Shown: piece by piece, positions 1 through 8,597 of the stretch
How the letters are laid out: each line of letters opens with the position of its first letter
Numbering within the stretch: the stretch's first letter is position 1
Source of the DNA: Loktanella salsilacus
GTDB taxonomy: Bacteria; Pseudomonadota; Alphaproteobacteria; Rhodobacterales; Rhodobacteraceae
Length of the DNA stretch: 64,000 nucleotides
NCBI RefSeq assembly: GCF_900114485.1
Contig: NZ_FOTF01000005.1
Location: 1 to 64,000 of the forward strand
Reading direction: 5' to 3'
Made by a program: the position numbers and the translations under genes
Notes under the pieces: generated by a model
Database searches by the model: none
The model's input: the letters and a program-made list of their open reading frames with translations, nothing else
What the model was told of the DNA's origin: nothing

Positions 1-260
1 TGACGTTTGACGAACGGCTTCACATAGATTGGCGGGATTAGGCGCACGTCGTGGCCCAACTTCTCAAATTCCCGACCCCAGCCATGCGCCGTTGCACAAG
101 CCTCCATGGCGATCAGGCATTTAGGCTGCTGCGCCACGAACGCGAGAAACTGACCTCGTGAAAGCTTCTTACGAAACGCGACCGAACCGTCTTGGTGTGC
201 ACCGTGCAGCTGGAAAACGCGCTTTGCCAGATCGACACCGATAATAGTAACTTCGGACAT
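1..260 (-). mobile_element. IS110-family transposase, N-terminal part (cut by window edge)
   Basis: The reverse strand reads from an ATG at 260 without a stop to the window edge, giving about 86 residues. It opens with the RuvC-like start of IS110/IS1111 DEDD transposases: GVDLAKRVFQLHG carries the first Asp and AMEAC the conserved Glu. The conserved PPIYVKPFV stretch follows near the edge. These enzymes move circular IS intermediates and usually leave no long terminal inverted repeats, and none is visible here. Only the N-terminal catalytic part lies in the window, so it is unknown whether the copy is intact. Family assignment is firm; subgroup (IS110 versus IS1111) is not. Confidence 0.85.
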
Positions 261-698
261 GGATACTCCTTCCTTCTGTGATGGTTTCAACACTCATCAT
301 AGTGGCACATTGCGATGCCGTCGGGAGGGGGCATCCAAGCCATCAACAGAGTCCGTTGAGCGACTAATCACACAACTGACTGAAACTCAAAGCACCCGAA
401 CCGTTGCTAATTACGAGCATCGCGTTGAATAACTGGAACGGTAGAGGCTTAATTCGCGGGAGCGAATATCAAATATTGCAACACCACAAAACCTACAACG
501 AGATGTCCGAACAGGCAAACGGTTTTTCATCAAAGCCTTATAAAACATGGGGAAAAGGGGACATCCACACGAAGAAAACCGTCATTAGATTAGTTTACAC
601 TGAGCCCATGATTGTATCCCAGAAAACAGCTGTTCGAACCGGAGAAACGACCTATCCGTTCAAGGCCTTAAACTTCCTCGGCAAGACTAACCTTAAAA
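261..698. other. Gene-free stretch between the IS and tRNA-Leu
   Basis: About 440 bases with no convincing coding sequence. It is more AT-rich than its surroundings. An open frame on the plus strand from 404 runs straight through the tRNA and into putR, with no family resemblance, and is not taken as a gene. The left part presumably contains the upstream end of the IS element and its promoter. I see no clear inverted repeats. Confidence 0.6.
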
Positions 699-782
699 TG
701 GTGCCCCCGGCCGGACTCGAACCGGCACGGCCTAAGCCAAGAGATTTTAAGTCTCCGATGTCTACCATTCCACCACGGGGGC
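699..782 (-). tRNA. tRNA-Leu (anticodon UAA)
   Basis: The reverse complement folds as a long-variable-arm tRNA of 84 nt with encoded CCA. The acceptor stem is GCCCCCG pairing with CGGGGGC, followed by A and CCA. The D-arm contains GGTAGACA, the anticodon loop CTTAAAA gives anticodon UAA, and the T-arm has GGTTCGAGTCC. The extended variable arm is as expected for class II tRNA-Leu. It ends about 440 bp from the IS110 fragment and is separated from putR by a short CG-alternating stretch (about 799-812). Confidence 0.95.
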
Positions 783-822
783 ACGGCGTTTTCGTAACCG
801 CGCGCGCGCGCGGGGGCAAGGG

Positions 823-1299
823 TCAGCTTGTGGGGGCGACGGGGGCTGTGCCCTCTTCTTTGACCGCTTGCATCGCGACATAGGTCGAAGTCCCCGCCAC
901 ATGCGGCAGGGTCGAGATGAAATCAGCCAGCACTTGGCGGTAGTCGGTCATGCCTTGCGTGCGCACTTTGAGCAGATAATCGAACGATCCGGCGATCATA
1001 TGGCACTGCTCGATCTGCGGCACGGTCAGCACGGCGCGGTTAAAGGCCTGCAACGCGACTTCGCGGGTGTCTGATAGCCGCACTTCGACAAAGGCAACGT
1101 GGTCGCGGCCCAGCCGGATTGGATCGAACAGCGCACGATATCCGCGGATGACACCGTCCGCTTCTAGCCGGCGCAGACGCGCCTGCGTCGGCGATTTGGA
1201 CAGGCCGATTCGGTCAGCCAGCGCGGTGACGCTGATGCGGCCATCCACGGCCAAAACGTCCAAGATTTTCGCGTCGAAAGAGTCTAGTGCTGCAGTCAT
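823..1299 (-). CDS. putR: Lrp/AsnC-family regulator, probable PutR
   Basis: A 158-residue Lrp/AsnC protein. The N-terminal winged helix-turn-helix runs roughly over residues 3-60 (LDSFDAKIL, ALADRIGLSKSP, LEADGVI), and the ligand-binding RAM domain fills the rest (VEQC-type strand at IEQCHMIAGSFDYLL). The gene is divergent from putA with about 110 bp between the start codons. This is the arrangement of PutR, the proline-responsive activator of putA in Agrobacterium and Rhodobacter, which is also negatively autoregulated. The ATG at 1299 was chosen because the Lrp domain begins at once; an upstream extension to 1344 adds unrelated residues. Function rests on family and context. Confidence 0.88.
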   Translation of the reverse strand: MTAALDSFDAKILDVLAVDGRISVTALADRIGLSKSPTQARLRRLEADGVIRGYRALFDPIRLGRDHVAFVEVRLSDTREVALQAFNRAVLTVPQIEQCHMIAGSFDYLLKVRTQGMTDYRQVLADFISTLPHVAGTSTYVAMQAVKEEGTAPVAPTS

Positions 1300-1411
1300 T
1301 CTGACAACTCGCCACGTTAAAATGCAGACGGATATGCCTGACACTTGCTATTTAGCGGGCAGATCGACTTTGAACAAGACGCTAGAATGCGGCAACCTCA
1401 AGGAGTGTGCC

Positions 1412-4400
1412 ATGCCTCTCGATCCCTCTACAGACCTGCGCGCGAGCATCGATATGCAGATGTATGCGCCAGAGATGACGGTTGTCCAAGACCTTGCCGC
1501 ACGCGCTGGGCTGACAGCCGCCGATCGCGCCCGGATTACCGCCGCCGGGGCCGATCTGGTGCGGCGTATCCGCGCCAGTTCAGAGCCGGGCTTGATGGAA
1601 GTTTTCCTCGCGGAATACGGCCTCTCTACGGACGAGGGCATTGCCCTGATGTGTCTGGCAGAAGCCTTGCTGCGCGTGCCGGACGCCGACACCATCGACG
1701 CATTGATCGAGGACAAGATCGCGCCAAGCGATTGGGGCAAGCATTTGGGGCACTCCGCGTCGTCCTTGGTGAATGCCTCTACTTGGGCGTTGATGCTGAC
1801 GGGGCGGGTGCTGGACGACGAAAAGCCCGGCATCACGCGGCATCTGAAGGGCGCGATCAAGCGCTTGGGCGAGCCTGTGATCCGCACCGCCGTTGGCCGC
1901 GCCATGCGCGAGATGGGCCGTCAGTTCGTGCTGGGCGAGACGATCGACAAGGCGATGAAACGGGCCGAGGGGATGCAGGCCAAGGGCTTTACCTACTCCT
2001 ACGACATGCTGGGTGAAGCCGCGCGCACGGACAAGGACGCACGCACGTATCAGCTGGCTTATTCCCGCGCGATTTCCGCCATCGCCGCGCATTGTGTGCA
2101 TGACAGCGTCGCGGAAAACCCTGGCATTTCGGTTAAGCTGTCGGCCCTGCATCCGCGCTACGAGGTCGCGCAGGCGGACCGCGTCATGGCCGAACTGGTG
2201 CCTCGCGTCACGGCGCTTGCGATCTTGGCCAAGGCAGCGGGCATGGGCTTTAACATCGACGCAGAAGAGGCGGACCGCCTGTCCTTGTCGCTGGACGTCA
2301 TCGGCGCTGTGCTGCGCGAACCAGCTTTGGCGGGCTGGGACGGCTTTGGCATCGTGGTGCAGGCTTACGGGCTCCGCGCAGGTATGGTGATTGACCACCT
2401 GCATGCACTGGCCGAAGACCTAGATCGCAAGATCATGGTGCGACTTGTAAAAGGTGCCTATTGGGACGCAGAAATCAAACGCGCACAGGTTATGGGAATG
2501 GACGGATTTCCTGTCTTCACCGCCAAGGCCCATACCGACGTCAGCTATATCGCCAATGCGCAAAAGCTGTTGGGCATGACGGACCGTATCTATCCGCAGT
2601 TTGCGACGCATAACGCGCATACCGTTGCGGCCATTCTGGACCTTGCGGGGCAGCTGGATCGCAACCCCTCTGATTATGAATTCCAGCGTCTGCACGGCAT
2701 GGGGGAGACCCTGCACACCATCGTGCTAAACGATCAGCATACCCGCTGCCGCATCTATGCGCCTGTTGGCGCACACGAAGACTTGCTGGCCTATCTCGTG
2801 CGCCGCCTGCTGGAAAACGGCGCGAATTCTAGCTTTGTGAACCAGATCGTAGACGAGGATGTCACACCCGAGGCCGTGGCCGCTGATCCGTTTGACCAGA
2901 TCGGTGTGCGCCACGCGATCCGCAACGGGCCAGACCTGTTCGGTGCAGAGCGGGCGAATTCCAAGGGTTTCGACCTGACGCATGAACCCACGCTGGCGGC
3001 GATCGAAAAGGCGCGCGCACCGCACAAGGATGCGGTGTGGGATGTGACGCCGCAGGTGGCCGGATTTGTAGGCACCGGTGAGGCCGCGCCTATGGTGAAC
3101 CCCGCCCGCCCCGGCGACGTGGTCAGCCGCGTGATCGCGGCCTCGCCTGCGGCAGTGACGGCAGCGTTTGATGCCGCAACGCCATGGGATGCGCCAGCTG
3201 GCGCGCGCGCTGATATTCTGGATGCAGCGGCAGGTGCATTCGAGGCGCACTACGGTGAAATCTTTGCGATCTTGACCCGAGAGGCCGGCAAAGGCCTGCC
3301 CGACGCCGTGGCGGAACTGCGCGAGGCCGCGGATTTCCTGCGCTACTACGCGTCAGAGGCGCGCCGCATGCCGGACGCCAAGGCACGCGGCATCTGGACC
3401 TGCATCAGCCCGTGGAACTTTCCGCTCGCGATCTTTACCGGCCAGATTGCCGCCGCCCTAGCCGCAGGTAACGCCGTGTTGGCGAAACCTGCGCAGCAAT
3501 CGCCCGCCATCGCGCAGCTGGCCGTGCGCCTGATGCACGAGGCAGGTGTGCCAACCGCCGCGCTGCAATGCCTGCCCGGCGGCGGCAATGTGGGTGCTGC
3601 CCTGACCGCCGACGCCCGCGTCGCTGGTGTCGCCTTTACCGGATCGACCGCGACCGCGCGCAAGATCGCGTCCAGCATGGCCGATCACTGCGCCCCCGGC
3701 ACACCGCTGATCGCGGAAACCGGCGGGCTGAACGCGATGATCGTCGACAGTACTGCCCTGCCGGAACATGCGGTGCGCGACATCGTCAACGGCGCGTTCC
3801 GATCCGCTGGTCAGCGCTGTTCGGCCCTGCGCTGCCTGTATGTCCAAGACGACATTGCGGATAAACTGCTGACCATGCTGAAGGGTGCAATGAATACGCT
3901 GACCTTGGGCGATCCGTGGGATCTGTCCACGGATATCGGTCCAGTGATCGACGCTGATGCACGCACGGGGATCAACGCGCATATCACGCAGGCCGCAGGC
4001 GAAGGCCGCGTTTTGCATCAACTGGCGGTGCCCGGCATGGGCGAATTTGTTGCCCCGACAATCATCGCGCTGGACAGTATTGCCCAGCTAGAGCGTGAAA
4101 TCTTTGGCCCCGTCCTGCATGTCGTGCGTTTCAAGTCGCAGGATCTGAACAAGGTCATCGATGCCATCAACGCGACGGGTTACGGCCTGACCTTTGGCCT
4201 GCACACCCGCATCGACGACCGGGTAGAGACGATGGTAAACCGCATCGACTGCGGCAACATCTACGTGAACCGCGACCAAATCGGTGCCATCGTCGGCTCT
4301 CAACCCTTTGGTGGAGAGGGGCTTTCCGGCACCGGACCCAAGGCGGGCGGGCCGCAATATCTGCCCCGCTTTACCGCGCCACGGCCAGCCATCGCGACGC

Positions 4401-4876
4401 CGTCCGAATGGGACAGCCAAGACAGGCCAGCGCGCCTGACGCAGACTTTGACGGACGCCCCCGTGCCCCCCGCGATGCAGCCGCGCGATATGCCCGGCCC
4501 AACGGGCGAGTCCAACCGTCTGACCCTTCACCCACGCGGCCCTGTGCTGTGCCTTGGCCCCGGCCCTGCCGCTGTGGCGGCGCAGGCCAAGCAGGTCGAA
4601 CAATGGGGCGGGCAGCCCGTGATGGCCCAAGGCACCGTGGCCCCCGGCGTTTTGACAACGCTTGCACCGCTTGCCGCCGTCATCTGGTGGGGCAACGCTG
4701 ATCAGGGTCGCACCTATGCACGTGCGCTTGCCGACCGCGATGGACCGATCACCGCGCTGATCACAGCGACGCTGGATATCGCCCACGTCATGCATGAACG
4801 CCACGTCTGCATCGACACGACAGCCGCAGGCGGTAACGCCGCGCTGCTGGCAGAGGTCGGCGTCCTGACACCCTGA
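1412..4876 (+). CDS. putA: Bifunctional proline dehydrogenase / P5C dehydrogenase PutA
   Basis: A 1154-residue PutA that oxidises proline to glutamate through P5C, feeding the quinone pool and NADH. After an N-terminal helical arm, the FAD-binding proline dehydrogenase barrel covers roughly residues 150-460 (VKGAYWDAEIK, QFATHNAHT, RLHGMGE). The aldehyde dehydrogenase domain follows at about 510-970, with Glu769 in ETGG and catalytic Cys803 in AGQRCSA. About 180 further residues form the C-terminal domain typical of type B PutA. There is no N-terminal ribbon-helix-helix domain, so the protein is not its own repressor, which fits a separate PutR next door. The start at 1412 follows an AAGGAG ribosome site at 1400-1405; the open frame extends upstream without similarity. 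Confidence 0.96.
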   Translation: MPLDPSTDLRASIDMQMYAPEMTVVQDLAARAGLTAADRARITAAGADLVRRIRASSEPGLMEVFLAEYGLSTDEGIALMCLAEALLRVPDADTIDALIEDKIAPSDWGKHLGHSASSLVNASTWALMLTGRVLDDEKPGITRHLKGAIKRLGEPVIRTAVGRAMREMGRQFVLGETIDKAMKRAEGMQAKGFTYSYDMLGEAARTDKDARTYQLAYSRAISAIAAHCVHDSVAENPGISVKLSALHPRYEVAQADRVMAELVPRVTALAILAKAAGMGFNIDAEEADRLSLSLDVIGAVLREPALAGWDGFGIVVQAYGLRAGMVIDHLHALAEDLDRKIMVRLVKGAYWDAEIKRAQVMGMDGFPVFTAKAHTDVSYIANAQKLLGMTDRIYPQFATHNAHTVAAILDLAGQLDRNPSDYEFQRLHGMGETLHTIVLNDQHTRCRIYAPVGAHEDLLAYLVRRLLENGANSSFVNQIVDEDVTPEAVAADPFDQIGVRHAIRNGPDLFGAERANSKGFDLTHEPTLAAIEKARAPHKDAVWDVTPQVAGFVGTGEAAPMVNPARPGDVVSRVIAASPAAVTAAFDAATPWDAPAGARADILDAAAGAFEAHYGEIFAILTREAGKGLPDAVAELREAADFLRYYASEARRMPDAKARGIWTCISPWNFPLAIFTGQIAAALAAGNAVLAKPAQQSPAIAQLAVRLMHEAGVPTAALQCLPGGGNVGAALTADARVAGVAFTGSTATARKIASSMADHCAPGTPLIAETGGLNAMIVDSTALPEHAVRDIVNGAFRSAGQRCSALRCLYVQDDIADKLLTMLKGAMNTLTLGDPWDLSTDIGPVIDADARTGINAHITQAAGEGRVLHQLAVPGMGEFVAPTIIALDSIAQLEREIFGPVLHVVRFKSQDLNKVIDAINATGYGLTFGLHTRIDDRVETMVNRIDCGNIYVNRDQIGAIVGSQPFGGEGLSGTGPKAGGPQYLPRFTAPRPAIATPSEWDSQDRPARLTQTLTDAPVPPAMQPRDMPGPTGESNRLTLHPRGPVLCLGPGPAAVAAQAKQVEQWGGQPVMAQGTVAPGVLTTLAPLAAVIWWGNADQGRTYARALADRDGPITALITATLDIAHVMHERHVCIDTTAAGGNAALLAEVGVLTP

Positions 4877-4884
4877 CACCGCCA

Positions 4885-4913
4885 AAGGGGGCGCTGCGCG
4901 ACTGCGCCCCCTT
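4885..4913 (+). terminator. Hairpin after putA
   Basis: GGGGGCGC (4887-4894) and GCGCCCCC (4904-4911) form a perfect 8-bp GC stem with a 9-nt loop, preceded by AAA and followed by only two T residues. It lies 10 bp after the putA stop. The short T-tract makes it a modest intrinsic terminator candidate. Confidence 0.55.
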
Positions 4914-4981
4914 GACCCGGCCGACTCCTTGACCCGGCCCTACCCCTTGACCCGGCCCTACCCCTTGACCCGGCCCCGCCC
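4911..4981 (+). repeat. 18-bp tandem repeats with TTGACC cores upstream of the rhomboid gene
   Basis: Units starting CTTGACCCGGCC occur at 4911, 4928, 4946 and 4964, with periods of 17, 18 and 18 bp. The two middle units are identical (CTTGACCCGGCCCTACCC). The array fills the space between the putA terminator and the rhomboid start at 4999. Each unit contains TTGACC, which resembles a sigma-70 -35 hexamer, but no good -10 partner is evident. Confidence 0.9.
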
Positions 4982-4998
4982 CGCTGCACCTATGGGCC

Positions 4999-5742
4999 AT
5001 GTTTCCAATCCGCGATCACAACCCGTCCCGGCGCACGCCCTACGTGACCTATGCCCTGCTGATCGCCAATATCGCGGTCTGGCTGTGGTCAGTCGCGACC
5101 ATCACCGACGATAACGCGCTGAATTGGTTCTACTATAACTACGCCCTGATCCCCGCGCGCCTGACGGGCGGAGAGGGTCTTGCCGGGCTTGTGACGTCGA
5201 TGTTCCTGCATGCAGGCTTTCTGCACCTCGCCGGCAACATGCTGTTTCTGTTCATCTTTGGCGACAACATAGAGGACCGGATGGGCCATTTGCCATTTGC
5301 CGTCTTCTATACCTGCTGCGGCATCGCGGCGGGATTGGCGCAGGTCATGACCGACCCCTCTTCGGCCGTGCCGACCGTCGGCGCGTCCGGCGCGATCGCA
5401 GGGGTCATGGGCGGGTATTTGCTGTTATTCCCCCGCGCGCGCGTCGATATCATCCTGATCCTGATCGTATTTTTCAAGATATTCCCAGTGCCCGCTTGGC
5501 TGATGCTTGGCCTGTGGTTTGCTATGCAAGCCTTTGGCGGGCTGGGGCCGCAAAGCGATGGCGGCGTGGCCTATTGGGCGCATATCGGGGGGTTTGTGGC
5601 CGGGACTATCCTGACCGTGCCGCTTTGGTTGCGGCTGGGCGGCGTGACCTTCTGGCAGGTCACCCACGGGGTGCCGCAAAATCCGCCCATGACCTACATG
5701 GACGGATCAAGCCGCATCCCAACGGTGCGCCGCAAGCGTTAA
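4999..5742 (+). CDS. Rhomboid-family intramembrane serine protease
   Basis: A 247-residue polytopic membrane protein that cleaves transmembrane substrates within the bilayer. The catalytic dyad is visible: Ser130 in GASGAIAG and His195 in AHIGGF. Asn80 in HLAGNMLFL is the usual oxyanion-stabilising position. About six hydrophobic segments span residues 15-215, followed by a short basic cytoplasmic tail. The start at 4999 gives the normal N-terminal FPIRDHN stretch of alphaproteobacterial rhomboids. The gene is convergent with the SuhB-like gene and the two stop regions overlap by 4 bp (5739-5742). The substrate is unknown. Confidence 0.93.
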   Translation: MFPIRDHNPSRRTPYVTYALLIANIAVWLWSVATITDDNALNWFYYNYALIPARLTGGEGLAGLVTSMFLHAGFLHLAGNMLFLFIFGDNIEDRMGHLPFAVFYTCCGIAAGLAQVMTDPSSAVPTVGASGAIAGVMGGYLLLFPRARVDIILILIVFFKIFPVPAWLMLGLWFAMQAFGGLGPQSDGGVAYWAHIGGFVAGTILTVPLWLRLGGVTFWQVTHGVPQNPPMTYMDGSSRIPTVRRKR

Positions 5743-6527
5743 GCTTTGCGGATCACCTTGGCGAAGGTCGCGAAAATATCGTTGTTGGCGCAAAGCACGG
5801 TGCCATCAGACAGCGGATCGCCATCCGGCGTGATCGATTCGACAATCGCGCCCGCCTCTTTGGCGATGATCAGGCCAGCGGCCATGTCCCAAGGCTTCAA
5901 GCGACGTTCCCAAAAGCCGTCATAACGGCCAGCGGCGACGTAAGCGAGGTCGAGCGAAGCCGCGCCAAACCGGCGCACACCAGCGCAAGTCGGCAGAATA
6001 CGCGCCAAATCTTGTAGCGTTTCCGGCAGGTCGCTGCGCCCTGCAAAAGGCAGGCCGGTGGCGAAGATGCTGTCGATCAGACGGTGACGGCCCGACACGC
6101 GCAGACGGGATTCGTTAACGAACGCACCGCCGCCTTTTTCCGCGTAGAACATCTCGTCCTTGACCGGGTCATAGATGACGCCAGCGACGGCTTGACCCTT
6201 ATGTTCAAGGGCGATGGACACGGCCCAATGGGGCAAACCGTGCAGGAAATTCGTGGTACCATCCAGCGGATCAACGATCCAGCGACGGGTCGGATCTTCG
6301 CCCTCAATCTCTGCACCTTCTTCGCCCAGAAAGCCGTAGCTAGGACGCGCGTGCATCAGCTCGTTGCGGATCGTTTCCTCGGCCTGACGGTCCGCGCGGC
6401 TCACAAAATCGCCGGGGCCCTTGGTGCTGACCTGCAGCTGCTCGACCTCGCCAAAGTCCTTGAGCAAGGCGCGGCCGACCTTGCGGGCGGTTTTCATCAT
6501 TACATTGAGGTTCGCACTGCCAGCCAT
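5739..6527 (-). CDS. suhB: Inositol monophosphatase family protein (SuhB-like)
   Basis: A 262-residue member of the Mg-dependent inositol monophosphatase/SuhB superfamily, which hydrolyses inositol-1-phosphate and related sugar phosphates. Metal-binding motifs are intact: GEEGAE, WIVDPLDGTTNF (Asp-Pro-Leu-Asp-Gly) and PWDMAAG near the C-terminus. Length matches the family (about 260-270). The ATG at 6527 is preceded by GGAGG (6532-6536) and gives the usual MAGSANLNVM start; the longer frame to 6581 lacks support. In E. coli SuhB also acts in rRNA transcription antitermination; whether that holds here cannot be told from sequence. Confidence 0.92.
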   Translation of the reverse strand: MAGSANLNVMMKTARKVGRALLKDFGEVEQLQVSTKGPGDFVSRADRQAEETIRNELMHARPSYGFLGEEGAEIEGEDPTRRWIVDPLDGTTNFLHGLPHWAVSIALEHKGQAVAGVIYDPVKDEMFYAEKGGGAFVNESRLRVSGRHRLIDSIFATGLPFAGRSDLPETLQDLARILPTCAGVRRFGAASLDLAYVAAGRYDGFWERRLKPWDMAAGLIIAKEAGAIVESITPDGDPLSDGTVLCANNDIFATFAKVIRKA

Positions 6528-6665
6528 CGGGGCCTCCGTCCATGGATCAAGGGCGGCGTATAGGACGGGAGGCCGGACCATACAAGGTGCGGCGGCGCGT
6601 TGATGTTAAGGGAATCTTTGCAAGCAGGCGCGATAACGCTTTGGAACAGGGAACCAAGGTATGAA

Positions 6666-8597
6666 ATGCTGGACCGTCTGAAAGAACGATTCATCTTGGA
6701 AACGCAGCTAACAGCGCACATCGTGCGCCGTGATCGCTTGTCCCGGATGAGCGTTATTCCTGTGGTCAGCGCTATTTTGGCCTACTGTGAAGATTATAAA
6801 TCTGCCGCCATCGTTGCGCTTATGGTGGTGGTGTCGGAATCGGCTGCATATCTGGCAGGTGCCGGCGTTGGCATCGACGGGCCGCGACCGTCCCCGCGGC
6901 GCTGCGTTACCATCTGGGTCGTGGCGGTTTCGACGACGTCTATCTATATGACAGCCGGCGCATTATTTGGGGTAAGCGGGACGACTGCGACCTTAATTTG
7001 CGCGTTTATCTGGATGTTTGGCGCACTTGTTCATGTGTCTAATTCATTCGTCGCAGTCCCAATCTACAATTGGTCGATGCTGCTGCCGTCATATGTCATT
7101 GTCGCCGTTATTATCAGTGATCTGTTTTCTCGTTCTTTCACCCCGTCTGAACCTATAGACGCCATAGCCGTCGCAGGCTTGCTGCTGGTCTATTTTGCCA
7201 ACTCGGTCCAAACGACCCAAAATCACAAAGACTCGTTGTCGGCCTATGAAAACATGCGCGAACTTGCCAATCGCCGCCTTGTGGAGCTTGAGGATCTATC
7301 TTTACGCGACACATTAACGGGTCTGCCAAACCGGCGTGCGTTCGATGACTTAGCAGGCGAAATATTATGTAGTGATCGCAATGATAAAGCCGCATTAGGC
7401 GCGTTGTTATTGATCAACATAAATGGGTTCAAACCCATCAACGACAGCTACGGCCACGCAGCCGGCGATGCCCTTTTGAAAGAAATCGCACGTCGGCTTA
7501 GCTCTGATATCATCGGGGCGGACGTCATCGCGCGGCTTGGCGGTGACGAATTTGCGATTGCCTGGCCCGGCCCTCTCAACACATCCGAATTGCACCGAAT
7601 TGCTGAAAGTATCCTCGACCATTTGCACCAACCAATGCGCTATAGCCATCGCAAGCTGCAAATCACGGCCAGCATTGGCATCGCACCAGCCCACATGGGG
7701 GCAAGCGTTGGTCAACTTCTGAACGAAGCGGATCAGGCGATGTATCACGCCAAAAACGGCCTCGAATCGCGGGTTGTTATTTATGATCGGCGCAGCATTC
7801 CAAAACGGTCGAACCTGAATGATCGGGCGCGCCTGCTGGCAGCAATGCAGCAAGGTGAAATTTGTCCATTCTACCAACCGCAAGTGGATATCGCGACGAA
7901 CCGCATTGTCGGGCTTGAAGCATTGGCACGCTGGGTGCAGCCCAACGGTGAAATGCGCACACCCGGCTCTTTCATCCCCGCCATCAACGAGGTGAACCTG
8001 CAAGCAGAATTTCAAGATCACATCCTGCATGCGGTCCTGAAAGATATGACTGCCCTGCAAAAAATGCAGCTATTGCCTGACCAAGTGTCGATCAATCTGT
8101 CCGAAGTGACGCTGGCAACAACGACGGGCCGCGACGCCCTGATCGAAGTTGTGGCGCAACATCCGAACCTGCGCGGTCACCTGATGTTCGAGGTGACCGA
8201 AGATATCTTCATCGCACGCGCCGGACAGACGATTAAGGATTCCATCTCAATGCTCCGCCTGGCCGGAGTGCGCATCTCGCTTGATGATTTTGGCACCGGC
8301 TTTGCGACGTTCCAGCATTTGCAGGAACTGGAATTTGACGAACTGAAACTAGACACCGGATTTGTCAGCAAGCTTGGTACGGACCGGGCGACAGATGTGC
8401 TGGTAAAATCCTTTTTAGACATGGGCCGCGGGCTTGATGTCTGCATCGTAGCAGAAGGGGTCGAAACAAAAGCGCAACTAGACCTTTTACGGGACATGGG
8501 ATGCGAAACGGTGCAAGGCTACTTCTTTTCGCCCGCACAGTCCTACGACAATATCTGCGCGATGCTGCAATCCGGGGCTGCAACCGTCGCCGCCTAG
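6666..8597 (+). CDS. Membrane-anchored GGDEF-EAL protein (cyclic-di-GMP turnover)
   Basis: About 643 residues. The N-terminal part (to about residue 180) is strongly hydrophobic with five or six predicted membrane segments and no named sensor domain I recognise. It is followed by a short coiled linker, a diguanylate cyclase domain with intact GGDEF (292-296) and a phosphodiesterase domain with EAL at 418-420, LDDFGTGFA and VAEGVET. Both active-site signatures look complete, so it could make or degrade cyclic-di-GMP. The start at 6666 was chosen because AAGG lies 8 bp upstream; starts at 6600 or 6603 are possible. It is monocistronic and converges on metR, with the stops overlapping by 4 bp. 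Confidence 0.93.
   Translation: MLDRLKERFILETQLTAHIVRRDRLSRMSVIPVVSAILAYCEDYKSAAIVALMVVVSESAAYLAGAGVGIDGPRPSPRRCVTIWVVAVSTTSIYMTAGALFGVSGTTATLICAFIWMFGALVHVSNSFVAVPIYNWSMLLPSYVIVAVIISDLFSRSFTPSEPIDAIAVAGLLLVYFANSVQTTQNHKDSLSAYENMRELANRRLVELEDLSLRDTLTGLPNRRAFDDLAGEILCSDRNDKAALGALLLININGFKPINDSYGHAAGDALLKEIARRLSSDIIGADVIARLGGDEFAIAWPGPLNTSELHRIAESILDHLHQPMRYSHRKLQITASIGIAPAHMGASVGQLLNEADQAMYHAKNGLESRVVIYDRRSIPKRSNLNDRARLLAAMQQGEICPFYQPQVDIATNRIVGLEALARWVQPNGEMRTPGSFIPAINEVNLQAEFQDHILHAVLKDMTALQKMQLLPDQVSINLSEVTLATTTGRDALIEVVAQHPNLRGHLMFEVTEDIFIARAGQTIKDSISMLRLAGVRISLDDFGTGFATFQHLQELEFDELKLDTGFVSKLGTDRATDVLVKSFLDMGRGLDVCIVAEGVETKAQLDLLRDMGCETVQGYFFSPAQSYDNICAMLQSGAATVAA

Noticed and set aside
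799-812. CG-alternating tract next to tRNA-Leu considered as an att or Z-DNA element.
   Set aside because: Too short, and no matching copy or integrase in the window.
404-883. Open frame of 159 codons across the spacer, tRNA-Leu and the end of putR.
   Set aside because: It translates the tRNA and reads antisense to putR, with no ribosome site or family similarity.
4911-4981. Repeats considered as a CRISPR array.
   Set aside because: Units are only 17-18 bp, contiguous and without spacers; no cas genes occur.
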